Positions 1-9,181 of a stretch of DNA of 64,000 nucleotides are shown piece by piece. How positions within the stretch are numbered: position 1 is the first letter of the stretch; each line of letters starts with the position of its first letter. Made by a program: the position numbers and the translations under genes. This stretch comes from Companilactobacillus huachuanensis (GTDB lineage: Bacteria; Bacillota; Bacilli; Lactobacillales; Lactobacillaceae). The DNA lies in the NCBI RefSeq assembly GCF_005404815.1, contig NZ_BJDF01000019.1, positions 1 to 64,000 on the forward strand, given 5' to 3'. Under the pieces are notes generated by a model that did not search any database, was not told the origin of the DNA, and saw only the letters and a list, made by a program, of their open reading frames with translations.

Positions 1-69
1 ATCAAAACAGATTTAGGTGGAATGTCGCCTGTTCAATATCGAGAATCAACAGAATTAAAAGCTGCATAA
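1..69 (+). CDS. IS3-family transposase (OrfB), C-terminal fragment
   Basis: The window opens inside a reading frame whose last residues are GGMSPVQYRES followed by ELKAA and a stop. GGMSPVQYR is the usual C-terminus of IS150/IS3-type OrfB integrases (DDE transposases that cut and join IS ends). Only about 22 residues are visible, so the catalytic core lies outside the window and it cannot be judged whether the gene is intact. The frame runs directly into the IS right end, as expected for this family. Confidence 0.8.
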   Translation: MKTDLGGMSPVQYRESTELKAA

Positions 70-99
70 AAAAGTGTCCAAACTTCGGGGTTCAGATCA
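1..99 (+). mobile_element. Right end of an IS3-family insertion sequence
   Basis: After the transposase stop comes a run of A and then a segment containing GTGTCCAAACTTCGGGG and ending in TCAGATCA. The reverse complement starts TGATCTGAACCCC, the TG...CA termini typical of IS3 elements. Immediately afterwards the sequence resumes as the second half of the cloverleaf repeat, so the IS has landed inside a repeat copy. The left end and any target duplication are outside the window. Confidence 0.75.
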
Positions 100-288
100 C
101 GCGCCCGGTGGTGTAATTGCTGAAGCAATAACGCCACTTTCGCTGCGAATGAATACTCTCAGTTCTTCCAACTTGTTGTTTTTTTTAATGAAAGGAATAA
201 TAAAACAAAACTCCTGATTATTTAAATAAATTAACTATAGGCCAGTAACAACAATAGTTATATTTGTTTTTCACCTTTCAACCTTTAG
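100..288 (+). repeat. Cloverleaf MITE copy R1, interrupted by the IS
   Basis: This is the right part of a MITE copy. It begins at GCGCCCGGTGG, keeps the hairpin with TAATTGC/GCAATAA arms and the 3' closing stem (AATACTCTCAGTTC), and has the AT-rich right flank ending in CTTTCAACCTTTAG. The flank is nearly identical to that of the copy ending at 9502. The left half was separated by the IS insertion. Confidence 0.85.
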
Positions 289-315
289 TTAAATACCAAA
301 GAGGAGATTGATATA

Positions 316-732
316 ATGAGAAATCAACATAAAAGATATCAGGAAAAATGGTTAAAAAAGAAAAAAATATGAATTGGAATTTTTGCTGCCCTAATAATTA
401 TTACCGGAATCAATAGTATGAATAATCCAACTAATTCCATTAATCATGAAAAGCATTCAACAGTTGCAAAGAAATCAACGACCAATTCAAATAAAAGTGT
501 TAAACATGTATCAGAGAATAAATCAAATCCCAGCTCTTCAAAAAGTACCAAGAAAAAAACTCCAGAAAAACCAAAAGTACCTACAGAATACATCTCGGCA
601 TTATCAAGCGCTAAAACATATCAGAAACACATGAGCATGTCCCCTGAAAGAATTAGAGATCAATTAACTTCTGACCATGGCGGAAAATTTACAGCTGAAG
701 AAGCAAACTACGCCATAACTCATTTACAATAA
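316..732 (+). pseudogene. Ltp-family surface protein gene with in-frame TGA
   Basis: A GAGGAG ribosome binding site precedes an ATG and 18 codons rich in Lys, then a TGA at 370-372. The same frame continues without further stops to 732 with a hydrophobic stretch (IGIFAALIIITGI), a Lys/Ser/Thr-rich linker and a C-terminal domain containing EYISALSSAKTY, MSMSPERI and FTAEEANYAI. These resemble the repeat of host-cell surface-exposed (Ltp, PF07553) proteins, some of which are prophage superinfection-exclusion lipoproteins. With Trp in place of the TGA the product would be a 138-residue membrane-anchored protein. An internal ATG at 418 could give a 104-residue product without the membrane segment. 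No lipobox Cys is visible. Confidence 0.7.
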
Positions 733-861
733 TCAGATAAATTTTTGAATAACATCTTATTGTGACATTATATATCCTTGTCCTGATTATTTATTGGTTA
801 AGACACTGCCCAATACAACTTCTACTCATCTTTATTTAAAAGATGAATTTCAATCATAAAA

Positions 862-903
862 AAAAAAGAAGAAAAGCTGATTTAACAGCCTTTCTTCTTT
901 TTT
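862..903 (-). terminator. Rho-independent terminator after tRNA-Ser
   Basis: The arms AAAAAAGAAGAAA-GCTG and CAGC-TTTCTTCTTTTTT form a long hairpin with a six-base loop. Read on the minus strand it ends the tRNA transcript; it could also stop transcription from the left. The rest of the gap 733-930 holds nothing recognisable. Confidence 0.7.
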
Positions 904-930
904 ACTTTACACATTATTCTGTCTATTTAA

Positions 931-1019
931 GGAGAGTACAGGATTTGAACCTGCGCGCCTGCTATAAAACAGGTTCGCCGGATTTCGAGTCCGGTGCATT
1001 ACCACTCTGCCAACTCTCC
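931..1019 (-). tRNA. tRNA-Ser (anticodon CGA)
   Basis: On the minus strand the acceptor arms GGAGAGT and ACTCTCC pair. The anticodon stem-loop is CCGGA-CTCGAAA-TCCGG with anticodon CGA, which reads UCG. A long variable arm and a TTCAAAT T-loop identify a class II serine tRNA of 89 nt. CCA is not encoded. The base after the acceptor stem is T, whereas bacterial tRNA-Ser usually has G73. It lies between the end of apt and its own terminator, so it may be cotranscribed with recJ-apt. Confidence 0.93.
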
Positions 1020-1024
1020 ATGAA

Positions 1025-1049
1025 AGATCTGTAGAACCTCTACAGACCT
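1025..1049 (-). terminator. Hairpin between apt and tRNA-Ser
   Basis: AGGTCTGTAG and CTACAGATCT pair (10 bp, one G-U) around a five-base loop and are followed on the minus strand by TTTC. It lies between the apt stop and the tRNA 5' end. The short T-run makes it a weak terminator or a processing signal. Confidence 0.5.
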
Positions 1050-1057
1050 ATTTTAAA

Positions 1058-1576
1058 TTAATATTGCATCAGAGTAAACATGTCATACCCTTTTATTTTG
1101 TCGCGACCGTGTAATTCAGTCAATTCAATCAAGAATGCCGTACCAACTACGATACCACCTAATTTTTCAATCAACTTAATTGTGGCAGCCAATGTACCAC
1201 CGGTTGCCATCAAGTCATCCACTACTAGTACCTTTTGACCTGGTTTAATAGCATCCATTTGCATATATAGTGATGCTTGACCATATTCAAGGTCATACGA
1301 AACCGAAACCGTTTTACGAGGCAACTTACCCTTTTTACGAGCAGGAGCAAAACCGATGCCCATCTTGTATGCTACTGGACATCCTACGATGAAACCACGT
1401 GCTTCGGGTCCAGCAATCATTTCTGCACCACGGCTTTTGGCATATTCAACAATCTTATCGGTTGCCGCAGCATATGCTTTACCATCAGCCATTAATGGTG
1501 AAATATCTCGAAATAGTACACCAGGTTCTGGAAAATCTTGAACATTAGCAACATATTTCTTAAAATCAATATCCAT
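1058..1576 (-). CDS. apt: Adenine phosphoribosyltransferase
   Basis: Apt converts adenine and PRPP to AMP and PPi in cytosolic purine salvage. The 172-residue product matches family length and carries the PRPP-binding signature [13 protein letters not shown] near residues 116-128, and GPEARGF upstream. I chose the ATG that gives MDIDFKKY because GGGGA lies about ten bases before it; an in-frame start 45 bases upstream lacks such a site and would overlap recJ. It follows recJ by 22 bases on the same strand, the recJ-apt pairing also known from Bacillus, so the two are probably cotranscribed. It is the salvage counterpart of the purine operon elsewhere in the window. Confidence 0.96.
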   Translation of the reverse strand: MDIDFKKYVANVQDFPEPGVLFRDISPLMADGKAYAAATDKIVEYAKSRGAEMIAGPEARGFIVGCPVAYKMGIGFAPARKKGKLPRKTVSVSYDLEYGQASLYMQMDAIKPGQKVLVVDDLMATGGTLAATIKLIEKLGGIVVGTAFLIELTELHGRDKIKGYDMFTLMQY

Positions 1577-1598
1577 TTTTATAAATTCCCCATTCAAC

Positions 1599-3908
1599 CT
1601 AACAATGGCAATCGTAATCACTCATCCAGGACAAGAGATCGTCAAAGTTGGATTCAATTAATATTTTTTCAACATCATTGCGTTGTAATCTCTTCAAATA
1701 AGTCGAAGATTCAATCAATTCGCGTTGTTGTGAAGCATCAGCTTTTTCAACAAAGCCATTAACTATTTTAACAAAATTTAACTCAAAAAACACTTTTAAA
1801 TAAAAATCTACGTCAATTTTTTGCAAATTCAAGTATTTGGCAACTAGATCCATACCGTCCACCGTAATATTTTGATGTGTATATAAATACTTCAAAAGCG
1901 TTTTCATCTTAATCATATCAGGCTTTAAGTATCTTTGTGTCAAATCAGTATGGAAAAATAATGCTGTATGTTGCGTATTATTTTCTTTTATAAAGTTTTT
2001 GAATAAATCCAAGTTATGTGGTCGATCATAGATCAAAATATTCTTGCCATCACACTTCTCATCATATTTGATCAGTTTGGCTTTAACATTCGAACGCTTT
2101 GCTGCTTCATAGTAAATTTCATTAAAGAAGACAATATTATCAAAATGATCCATGATTGAGGTTGATAATCGTTTGTTTCGATAATCCAAATAGACTTCTT
2201 TCAATCCAGCAATCTTTTTTGCCTCTGGTGAAACTTGAAAGTCATCAAGCATCAACTGTAAATTTTTACGTCCTGCCCACTCGTTGATTCCAATTTCTCC
2301 ATAGACATCGCAAATATCAGTAGCCATTGCTTGTTCCTGAGCAAACATTCCAAATCCGATTGCAGCCACTTGGCGACTATTATCCGTCACATTTACCTTA
2401 AGATGCGTCCCATCTTTACCAATCGATTTTGCTTGGCTCAAAGAAACATTACTCAACTTGATGATGGGCTTAGGATTACCCATCCCAAATGGCGCCAATT
2501 GTTGAATCTGCTTAACTAAATCAAGACTTAGATCTTCAAGATTTAAATTTAAATCGTAATCTTTTATAACTGGCGCTTGAGGGTCAAAATCCTGTTCTTT
2601 AGGTTCTGCTTGCAACAATTCTGTTAATTTATCGAGTTGAGCCTCTTCAATTGAGAAACCACATGCTTGAGCGTGACCTCCAAAGGCAGTAAACAAATCA
2701 TTATGCTTATTCAAAGCGGTAAAAAGATTGAATCCCTCAGGGCTTCGACCTGAACCTTTCATCACACCACTGTTCTCATCAAATTGCGTTGCTAAAACGG
2801 GTTTATTTTCCTGATCCATTGCCCGACTTGCAACAATTCCTAACACTCCTTGGTGCCAATCATTACCCTTTAGAACTAGCACGCCATTATCCTTTTGAGC
2901 TGCAATTTGACTCTGAGCATCGGCAAAGGCTGATTGTACTAATTCCTGACGTCTTGAATTAATATCTTCAGTTTCATCGACGATTTCTTTGGCAAAAGAT
3001 TCATCACCGGTAGTCAATAATTCAACTCCGGATGAAGCATTTTCCAAACGCCCCAAGGCATTAATACGGGGAGCAATTTTGAACCCGATATCTTCTTCAC
3101 CGATGTCCGACATTTTAATTTTACATTTCTTGAGCAATGCTGTTAAACCGACGTGGTGGTTCTTCTTCATCTGTTTCAAGCCTTCAGTTACAATGACACG
3201 ATTCTCACCTTTTAAGGCCACAGAGTCAGCCACAGTCCCAATAGCAGCTAAGTCAATCAAATCCATTGCATCCTCACCTAATAATGCGTCCGCAATTTTG
3301 AATGCCACTCCAGCACCTGACAAATAAGGACAGACATATTCAGACCCGGGAATCGATGGGTGAACAATTGCATCAGCTTCGGGCAATTCCGCAGGCAAAT
3401 CATGGTGATCAGTCACAATAACTTTGATACCACGATCTTTCATATATTTAATTTGCTCTTTACCACTGACACCATTATCGACGGTAATTAGTAAATCGAT
3501 ACCTTGGTCAGCTAAAAATTTATAACGATCCAAATTTGGACCATATCCATCCTTAAAACGATCAGGAATATAGAAAATTGGTTTATTACCTAGTTTTTGT
3601 AAAGTTAACTTCATTATTGACGTGCTCGTCACTCCATCAGCATCGTAATCACCATAAATAGCGATTTTAGCCTCAGATTGCACTGCCTCATCAATTATTT
3701 CGAGAGCTTTATCCATATCATGCAATCCAAATGGATCTTGTAATTCTTTCGAGTCACTATGTAAAAACGTTTCAATATCGGCGGTATCAGTAATATCACG
3801 TTCAAGTAATAATTCTGCCACTACGTTATCAACATGTTTTTCCGCTGCAAATTTGGTTATTTCTTCTTTTGTGGGATTCTTACGCTTTTCCCAATTTATT
3901 AAAGTCAA
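1599..3908 (-). CDS. recJ: Single-stranded-DNA-specific exonuclease RecJ
   Basis: RecJ is a 5'-3' single-strand DNA exonuclease acting in recombinational and mismatch repair in the cytoplasm. Visible features are a DHH-domain DYDADGVTS motif near the start, the VTDHHDLP motif, and a DHHA1-type [10 protein letters not shown] segment; a C-terminal extension follows as in firmicute RecJ. I prefer the TTG start giving [10 protein letters not shown] (769 residues), because AGGTGATGG lies just before it; a further TTG 42 bases upstream has no ribosome binding site. It precedes apt on the same strand. Confidence 0.95.
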   Translation of the reverse strand: MTLINWEKRKNPTKEEITKFAAEKHVDNVVAELLLERDITDTADIETFLHSDSKELQDPFGLHDMDKALEIIDEAVQSEAKIAIYGDYDADGVTSTSIMKLTLQKLGNKPIFYIPDRFKDGYGPNLDRYKFLADQGIDLLITVDNGVSGKEQIKYMKDRGIKVIVTDHHDLPAELPEADAIVHPSIPGSEYVCPYLSGAGVAFKIADALLGEDAMDLIDLAAIGTVADSVALKGENRVIVTEGLKQMKKNHHVGLTALLKKCKIKMSDIGEEDIGFKIAPRINALGRLENASSGVELLTTGDESFAKEIVDETEDINSRRQELVQSAFADAQSQIAAQKDNGVLVLKGNDWHQGVLGIVASRAMDQENKPVLATQFDENSGVMKGSGRSPEGFNLFTALNKHNDLFTAFGGHAQACGFSIEEAQLDKLTELLQAEPKEQDFDPQAPVIKDYDLNLNLEDLSLDLVKQIQQLAPFGMGNPKPIIKLSNVSLSQAKSIGKDGTHLKVNVTDNSRQVAAIGFGMFAQEQAMATDICDVYGEIGINEWAGRKNLQLMLDDFQVSPEAKKIAGLKEVYLDYRNKRLSTSIMDHFDNIVFFNEIYYEAAKRSNVKAKLIKYDEKCDGKNILIYDRPHNLDLFKNFIKENNTQHTALFFHTDLTQRYLKPDMIKMKTLLKYLYTHQNITVDGMDLVAKYLNLQKIDVDFYLKVFFELNFVKIVNGFVEKADASQQRELIESSTYLKRLQRNDVEKILIESNFDDLLSWMSDYDCHC

Positions 3909-4029
3909 TCCATCACCTACTAACAATAAGTTAATTATATCAATTTTCAATCAGAAAAAAAAAGCCTTGAAATATCATTTACAATTTAATTTCGTAAACG
4001 AGACGTTCCAAAACTCCTTTAAGGAATCA

Positions 4030-4698
4030 TTAAGAAAAGACTGCTAAAGTACCCTTATTGGCTGGTTGACTGCTGACTAATGATCCTTGTAGAGCCCAAC
4101 GGTTAGTACCACCATCGGCACAAGTAATCAGTGTCAAGATACTTTGATTTTCCACATCGTCCAACAAATAAACAGCTGTTGGTGGTACGATTTTCTTAAA
4201 ATAAATCTTATAAGTATAGACACGTTTCATATCGGTGATATATGCTAAATCACCGATTTGGGCATTTTCCAACGGAGAGAACAATGCGCCTTTGTTAGTC
4301 ATATAGTGACCAGCCAAAGCATAATTGGATTTACCCATTTTTTCATTTTCCTTCATCGTTCCACCACCAGTTGACAGAGCATTATCACTCAAACCAACCA
4401 CAATTGGTAGACGCAAGTTAACTGAAGGAACTGCCATCTTGCCAATAACTGCTGCATCGTTACTGACAGAAGCTTTGGCAACTTGACTGGCGGAAATAGG
4501 TTTAACTTTATTAAAATCAAATTGACCTTTTTTCTTCGAGTTTTCGTTAGCTTTCTTAGCTGTTAATGTCGTCAAATTTTGATTAGAAATTCGTTTGACT
4601 GCATACTCCTTGATCGGTTGATTAAAAATCAAGGCTAAGGCCACTAATAATAAAACAATGGTTCCAAAAATTGAAAAGAATTTCTTCATAGTTTTCAT
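4030..4698 (-). CDS. srtA: Class A sortase
   Basis: Sortase A cleaves LPXTG-type signals of exported proteins and joins them to the peptidoglycan precursor at the outer face of the membrane. The 222-residue protein has one N-terminal membrane anchor (about residues 9-25) and the catalytic triad in order: His131 in LAGHYM, Cys193 in LTLITCAD and Arg200 in NRWALQG. It stands alone with no substrate gene beside it, which suits a housekeeping sortase. A second ATG three codons in could be the true start, as upstream Shine-Dalgarno sequence is weak for both. Confidence 0.92.
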   Translation of the reverse strand: MKTMKKFFSIFGTIVLLLVALALIFNQPIKEYAVKRISNQNLTTLTAKKANENSKKKGQFDFNKVKPISASQVAKASVSNDAAVIGKMAVPSVNLRLPIVVGLSDNALSTGGGTMKENEKMGKSNYALAGHYMTNKGALFSPLENAQIGDLAYITDMKRVYTYKIYFKKIVPPTAVYLLDDVENQSILTLITCADGGTNRWALQGSLVSSQPANKGTLAVFS

Positions 4699-4772
4699 TC
4701 CATTTCAATGAATTTACAATATAATTTATATTTTAGAACATTCGTGGTAAAAAGTTAAATCTTAAATTCTGG

Positions 4773-4880
4773 AACCGTCTCCGGTCACCAGCAATATAGT
4801 CTGCTATGAGGACCGATGCGAGCCAAGGATCGGTCTCGCACCTCCATAGCTGACTATATTGCTGGTGACCTCCGACTCTT
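4773..4880. repeat. Short palindromic derivative of the cloverleaf repeat (R14)
   Basis: GGTCACCAGCAATATAGTC and its perfect reverse complement (4783-4801 and 4852-4870) enclose an imperfect inner hairpin with GACCGAT/ATCGGT arms and the family words CGAGCC and GGTCTCG. The ends CCGTCTCC and CTCCGACTC match the ends of core-only copies. Two of the three hairpins are missing and the closing stem sequence is unlike other copies. The gap 4699-5091 otherwise holds a second fragment and the galE promoter. Confidence 0.7.
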
Positions 4881-4925
4881 ATATTCCCTAGTTCATTTGA
4901 TATTAATAACGATTAATTAGTCAAA

Positions 4926-4984
4926 AGAACTGAGAGTATTCATATGCAACAAAAGTAGTGTTATTTCTTTAGCAATTACACCAC
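4926..4984. repeat. Degenerate cloverleaf repeat fragment (R15)
   Basis: GAACTGAGAGTATTCATATGCA followed by a decayed hairpin ending in TAGCAATTACACCAC matches the 5' part of the repeat core in minus orientation. The remainder of the core is absent. Confidence 0.6.
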
Positions 4985-5020
4985 ATTTAATTTATTTTAA
5001 TGTTTACCAAGTTTACTAAA

Positions 5021-5047
5021 TTGAATATTCCAAAGATACGCTATAAT
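5021..5047 (+). promoter_or_regulatory. Candidate galE promoter
   Basis: TTGAAT and a perfect TATAAT are separated by 15 bases, ending 44 bases before the galE ATG. The spacer is short, so the -10 is more certain than the -35. Confidence 0.55.
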
Positions 5048-5091
5048 AGACTTATATATTTAGAAACAAAAAAGAATCTGGAGGTAATTTT

Positions 5092-6084
5092 ATGAGCATT
5101 CTTGTATTAGGTGGTGCCGGTTATATCGGTTCACACACTGTCGATCATCTTTGTGAACTCGGCTATGACGTCATTGTAGCAGATAATCTATCAACGGGTC
5201 ACGTTCAAGCTATTAACGAAAAAGCTAAGTTTTATGAAGGTGATGTTCGTGATAAAGAGTTTTTGATCAAGTTATTCCAAAATGAAAAAATCACTGATGT
5301 AATTCATTTTGCAGCATTCTCAATTGTTCCTGAGTCAATGAAGGATCCGCTCAAATACTTTGATAACAATACATACGGCATGATCACACTCCTTCAGGTG
5401 ATGCACAACTTTGACGTTAAACATATCGTCTTCTCCTCAACTGCAGCTACTTATGGTGAACCTAAACAGATTCCAATTAAGGAAACTGACCCAACTGTTC
5501 CAACGAATCCATACGGCGAAAGTAAATTAGCTATGGAAAAAATCATGCATTGGTGTGACGTTGCTTATGGAATTAAATTCGTTGCCTTGAGATACTTCAA
5601 CGTTGGTGGCGCTAAGCCTGATGGTTCAATTGGTGAAGATCATAATCCTGAAACTCACCTAATTCCAGTTGTACTTCAAGTCGCTGCTGGTCAACGAGAC
5701 GAATTGACAATCTTTGGTGACGATTACGATACTAAAGATGGTACTAATGTTCGTGATTATGTCCATGTCGAAGATTTGGCTGAGGCTCACCGTTTGGCAA
5801 TGGAATATTTACGTGCCGACAATGACAGTAATGTCTTCAACCTTGGTTCTTCAAATGGTTTTTCAAACAAAGAAATTCTAGAAGCTGCTAGAAAAGCCAC
5901 TGGTAAAGAAATTCCTGCTAAAATTGGTCCTCGACGCCCAGGAGATCCAAGTACTTTGATTGCGGATTCAACTAAGGCTCGTACGATCCTTAAATGGCAA
6001 CCTAAGTATGATGACGTTGAAAAAGTCATTAGTGATGCTTGGAATTTCAAATCCAAACATTTAAATGGTTATGAAGAAGATTAG
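5092..6084 (+). CDS. galE: UDP-glucose 4-epimerase
   Basis: GalE interconverts UDP-galactose and UDP-glucose in the Leloir pathway and supplies UDP-galactose for surface polysaccharides. The 330-residue protein has the NAD-binding GGAGYIGSH near the N-terminus, the SSTAATYG active-site Ser/Thr segment and the catalytic YGESK (YxxxK), followed by LRYFNVGGA, all standard. A GAGGT ribosome binding site precedes the ATG. It is monocistronic here, with no galK or galT in the window, and its 3' side is occupied by a MITE that begins 15 bases after the stop. The sortase gene upstream is divergent. Confidence 0.96.
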   Translation: MSILVLGGAGYIGSHTVDHLCELGYDVIVADNLSTGHVQAINEKAKFYEGDVRDKEFLIKLFQNEKITDVIHFAAFSIVPESMKDPLKYFDNNTYGMITLLQVMHNFDVKHIVFSSTAATYGEPKQIPIKETDPTVPTNPYGESKLAMEKIMHWCDVAYGIKFVALRYFNVGGAKPDGSIGEDHNPETHLIPVVLQVAAGQRDELTIFGDDYDTKDGTNVRDYVHVEDLAEAHRLAMEYLRADNDSNVFNLGSSNGFSNKEILEAARKATGKEIPAKIGPRRPGDPSTLIADSTKARTILKWQPKYDDVEKVISDAWNFKSKHLNGYEED

Positions 6085-6098
6085 ATTAATCTGAATAA

Positions 6099-6423
6099 AT
6101 AAAAGTCGAAAGTTTAGGTAAGTATGCCGTGCCGTTTCCAGAACTGAGAGTATTCAATTGCTGCACGGAACGGCCCGAGCCAGAGTGCGGTCTCGGACCT
6201 CGGTTGAAGCCTCGCAAAAACCGCGAGTCTTCAACGCGCCCGGTGGTGTAATTGCTGAAGCAATAACGCCACTTTTGCTGCAAATGAATACTCTCAGTTC
6301 TTCCAACTAGTTTATTTTTTAATGGCAGTAGCAATAAATTGAAGACTTTTGAGTTATTTAACAAATTAGCTATATGGCTGTACTAACAATAGTTAGATTA
6401 ATTTTTCAACTTTCAACCTTCAG
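6099..6423 (+). repeat. Full-length cloverleaf MITE copy R2
   Basis: This 325-bp copy is flanked by the 8-bp direct repeat CTGAATAA (6091-6098 and 6424-6431). Outer inverted ends are ATAAAAGTCGAAAG and CTTTCAACCTTCAG. Inside are the closing stem GAACTGAGAGTATTCA/TGAATACTCTCAGTTC and three hairpins. The stem differs from most copies at one base pair, changed on both sides (GAACTG/CAGTTC instead of GAGCTG/CAGCTC). Confidence 0.9.
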
Positions 6424-6435
6424 CTGAATAAATAG

Positions 6436-6631
6436 AAATGAGCTGTATCACTTTAAATCGGCTCTTTCTCAACTTTGGTTATGAAAAAAAAGAGGCTGTT
6501 TCTCACTTGGAATTATTTCAAGTGGAAAACAGTCTCTTTTTGACAAATTTCTAAATTAAATACGCATATGGATCCTTTTATAACCAAGCTTGAGAAAGAA
6601 CCCTTGATCAAGTTTAGTACAGCTCATTTTT
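6436..6631. repeat. Unrelated palindromic element, MITE-like
   Basis: About 50 bases at the left (AATGAGCTGTA ... GGCTCTTTCTCAA ... TTGGTTAT) recur in inverse at the right (ATAACCAAGC ... TTGAGAAAG ... TACAGCTCATT). They enclose a strong terminator-like hairpin. The ends do not match the cloverleaf family. GGCTCTTT-type ends occur in some IS families, but no transposase is present and I see no clear target duplication. Confidence 0.55.
6486..6540. terminator. Hairpin with flanking A/T runs inside the palindromic element
   Basis: AAAAAGAGGCTGTTT-TCACTTG and CAAGTG-AAAACAGTCTCTTTTT form a long stem flanked by A and T runs, so it could terminate transcription in both directions. It is the only terminator-like structure between galE and the convergent esterase gene. 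Confidence 0.6.
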
Positions 6632-6685
6632 CATATAACTAAAAATTTAATTTCCTATGAAATTATTAAAATTAGCACAGACAAA

Positions 6686-6870
6686 TTAGTCGGAAGGACT
6701 GAGAATATTTACCCGCTGTGGGTGTGGCGTTACGGCTTTAGCCGTTACACCACCGGGCGAGTTTGGAGACTTTCCGTTCTTTGGAAAGGCTTCAAACCGA
6801 GGCCCGAGACCGCTTCTCAGGCTCGGACCGGTCCGCATAGCAGGTGAATATTCTCAGTCCTGGAGACGGC
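6686..6870 (-). repeat. Core-only cloverleaf repeat copy R3
   Basis: The closing stem is GGACTGAGAATATT/AATATTCTCAGTCC. The hairpins have arms GTGGCGTTACGGC/GCCGTTACACCAC, GTTTGGAGACTTTCC/GGAAAGGCTTCAAAC and a CCGAG/CTCGG stem. Ends are TTAGTCGGAAG and CTGGAGACGGC. The long AT-rich flanks and CTAAAGG termini of full-length copies are absent. Confidence 0.85.
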
Positions 6871-6909
6871 CCAAAATAATATACTTCATTTATCATTACC
6901 TCAGGATTA

Positions 6910-7962
6910 TTATTCACAGATAAAATTAATTGCTTCCTTTAATGCGTCGTCAGCTTGTGGAAAGTCTCCGACCTTATCCATAAAAGCGTGAATCATCCCA
7001 TTATAACGCAGATAAGTAATATCACATCCGGCTAATTTTGCTTTATTATAAAAGGCTTCACCTTGAAGTCGTAATGGATCAAATTCTCCAACCATGAACA
7101 ATGTCTTTGGTAATTTTTTGAGTAACTCTTCTGGAGCATTTAAAGGCGAAATGTACATACTATCAGAATTGCTATCCTTGATATACCAATTACTGATCAG
7201 CCCATTACTTCCGTTAAAATTATTAATATATGTCTTAATTTCAGTTGGATTTTCTTTGGCTATAATCTGCGTTGGATCATCAAATATCCCTCTAAGTTTT
7301 TGATTATTGCCTTGATAAGTTACAGGATACAAAGACACCGCCTTATCAACATAATTCGTACCCAACTGACGATCCAAGAGCGACAAAGTATAAGTTAAAT
7401 TTCCACCCGCGGAATCACCCATTGCTGTTATGGATTCAACATGTAACTGTTCTTTGTGTTGACCAATGTAATTTAGAACCTGATAACAATCAATTAAATC
7501 TTGTGGATAAGGATTTTCCGGTGCCAATCCATAATCAATTGAAATCACTCTTACTTGTCCCAAATCAGCAAGAGTTCGACATGGAAATTCAACATTATCT
7601 AAACTGCCACCAAAAAATCCTACACCGTGAATAAATAAAATTACTGGTAATTCTGTATCAATTAATTTTTCTTGGACATAAGTCCGAACTTTGACATTAT
7701 TAAATTCAGTATTCTCAATCTTAAGAACATTTTGATTTTGATGGTTAGCCTTTTTCCAACCCATTGAGGCGCGAATATCCTCAACATTAACATCATCAGA
7801 GACTTCGCTACCAAAGTCCCCCGTATCAGTTTGTTGTATTGAGTCTTCTAATTCTTTTTTAGCTTCTGGATCAAGCAATCCTTCATCTGAAAGTCCAGGC
7901 ACTAACTTCATTTGATAATCTGTATTTTTAACATTAACTTTTTTCATTAAATTATTTAGCAA
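6910..7962 (-). CDS. Alpha/beta hydrolase, hormone-sensitive-lipase-like esterase
   Basis: A 350-residue cytosolic esterase of the HSL/acetyl-hydrolase type. It shows the oxyanion-hole segment HGVGFFGG (112-119), the YGLAPENPYP segment, the nucleophile Ser184 in GDSAGG, Asp295 in GEFDPLR and His325 in GMIHAF. The first oxyanion Gly of HGGG is Val. The N-terminal 85 residues form a lid-like extension. The TTG start is supported by AAGGAGG eight bases upstream; the ATG five codons in is too far from that site. It overlaps the upstream MFS gene by 11 bases, so they form an operon. The natural substrate cannot be read from sequence. Confidence 0.88.
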   Translation of the reverse strand: MLNNLMKKVNVKNTDYQMKLVPGLSDEGLLDPEAKKELEDSIQQTDTGDFGSEVSDDVNVEDIRASMGWKKANHQNQNVLKIENTEFNNVKVRTYVQEKLIDTELPVILFIHGVGFFGGSLDNVEFPCRTLADLGQVRVISIDYGLAPENPYPQDLIDCYQVLNYIGQHKEQLHVESITAMGDSAGGNLTYTLSLLDRQLGTNYVDKAVSLYPVTYQGNNQKLRGIFDDPTQIIAKENPTEIKTYINNFNGSNGLISNWYIKDSNSDSMYISPLNAPEELLKKLPKTLFMVGEFDPLRLQGEAFYNKAKLAGCDITYLRYNGMIHAFMDKVGDFPQADDALKEAINFICE

Positions 7963-9142
7963 TTGCTTTTCCTCCTTGAATAATTCTTTCGTAAATTAAT
8001 ACAACCGTTGAAATTACAAATAGAATTGCAAATCCAAACGAACAAACCTTCATGTTTGTATCAGGTCGACTATTGCCAAGAAATCCTGACAAGTAATTGA
8101 TCAACACCGGTGACAAGAACACGCCAATATTAGTAAAAATCAACATAATTGAAGATGCAAGATTCTTGGAACCTGCTGGAGCTACAATATTTATCATAGT
8201 GTAAATATATGGAATCACAACTGCAAAGCCTAATCCAACAATGATTACACCTGAAGTGACTAGTGACAATGTATCAGCACTTGATAATATGAAGAAACCG
8301 ACCATCATAACCAAAAATCCTAATGGTAAAGTTAAATTTTTCAAGAATTTATGAATTATTCCATAAACTAAACCTACTAACATTGAAACTAATGTAAAAC
8401 CGCCTAATATTGTGGCGGCTTGGCTGGCAGTACCAATATTTTTATAAGTTAAGAGGTCCGCTAATTTAACAGTAACTACCATAAAAAATACATATATGAA
8501 AAATGTCAAAATAGAAATTAACACAATTGGTAAATTAATACTCTGGTGCTTAGAAACCTTTGTTTTTTGCTTTATATCCGTTCTAACATTTGGTATCACG
8601 GTTCCAAACAAAATTAGTATTGGTAAGGCAATTGCATAAATCCAAAATGTTGCATGCCATCCAAAAGTAATTAGATAACCAACAAGAAATGACAAAACCG
8701 AACTCCCCAAAGAATTGACAGCGTTTTGAAAACCCATCATTGTTGAAAGTTGATCACCCTCATAAAAGTCAGAAATCATACTAATTGCTAATGAATTAAA
8801 GAGTCCAATACCAAAGCCCAACAGCAGACGAGATATTAAAACAATATAATAATTGCTGGAAAAAACTGGTGTAATCCCAAAAATTAAAGCTACCACCAAT
8901 CCGGTCATTACCGTCCTCTTTTGACCCATAAAATTTGTTAAAAAACTGCTGATAAAAATTCCGGCGATAATTCCTAAATTGGGAATTGTCGAGATTGTTT
9001 CAATAGCTGAAGCGGATTGCCCAGTAAAAGTCTTACTCATCAGCGGGATAGCTGCCGCAATATTTGGTGCTGCCATTAATAACATCGAGATTGATAACAA
9101 CGCTATTTTAAAAACAAATGATTTTGATTTTTCCTTCAACAT
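7952..9142 (-). CDS. MFS transporter
   Basis: A 396-residue integral membrane protein with about twelve hydrophobic segments and the MFS loop 2-3 region (TNFMGQKRTV), likely a proton-linked permease or drug exporter; the substrate is not evident. I chose the ATG giving MLKEKSKSF because AAAGGAG lies nine bases before it; an upstream ATG lacks a site. It is translationally coupled to the downstream esterase. A MITE has inserted 31 bases upstream of this start, between the gene and the AraC-type regulator that probably once lay directly next to it, so its promoter arrangement may have changed. Confidence 0.88.
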   Translation of the reverse strand: MLKEKSKSFVFKIALLSISMLLMAAPNIAAAIPLMSKTFTGQSASAIETISTIPNLGIIAGIFISSFLTNFMGQKRTVMTGLVVALIFGITPVFSSNYYIVLISRLLLGFGIGLFNSLAISMISDFYEGDQLSTMMGFQNAVNSLGSSVLSFLVGYLITFGWHATFWIYAIALPILILFGTVIPNVRTDIKQKTKVSKHQSINLPIVLISILTFFIYVFFMVVTVKLADLLTYKNIGTASQAATILGGFTLVSMLVGLVYGIIHKFLKNLTLPLGFLVMMVGFFILSSADTLSLVTSGVIIVGLGFAVVIPYIYTMINIVAPAGSKNLASSIMLIFTNIGVFLSPVLINYLSGFLGNSRPDTNMKVCSFGFAILFVISTVVLIYERIIQGGKAIAK

Positions 9143-9181
9143 AATATGTAGCTCCTTTAACTTGTTCATCTTGATGACAAG

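Noticed and set aside
370-372. TGA read as Trp (alternative code)
   Set aside because: Other genes use TGG normally for Trp and nothing else suggests recoding; a nonsense mutation is simpler.
843-1034. 63-residue frame on the plus strand
   Set aside because: It lies antisense across tRNA-Ser and its terminator and has no ribosome binding site.
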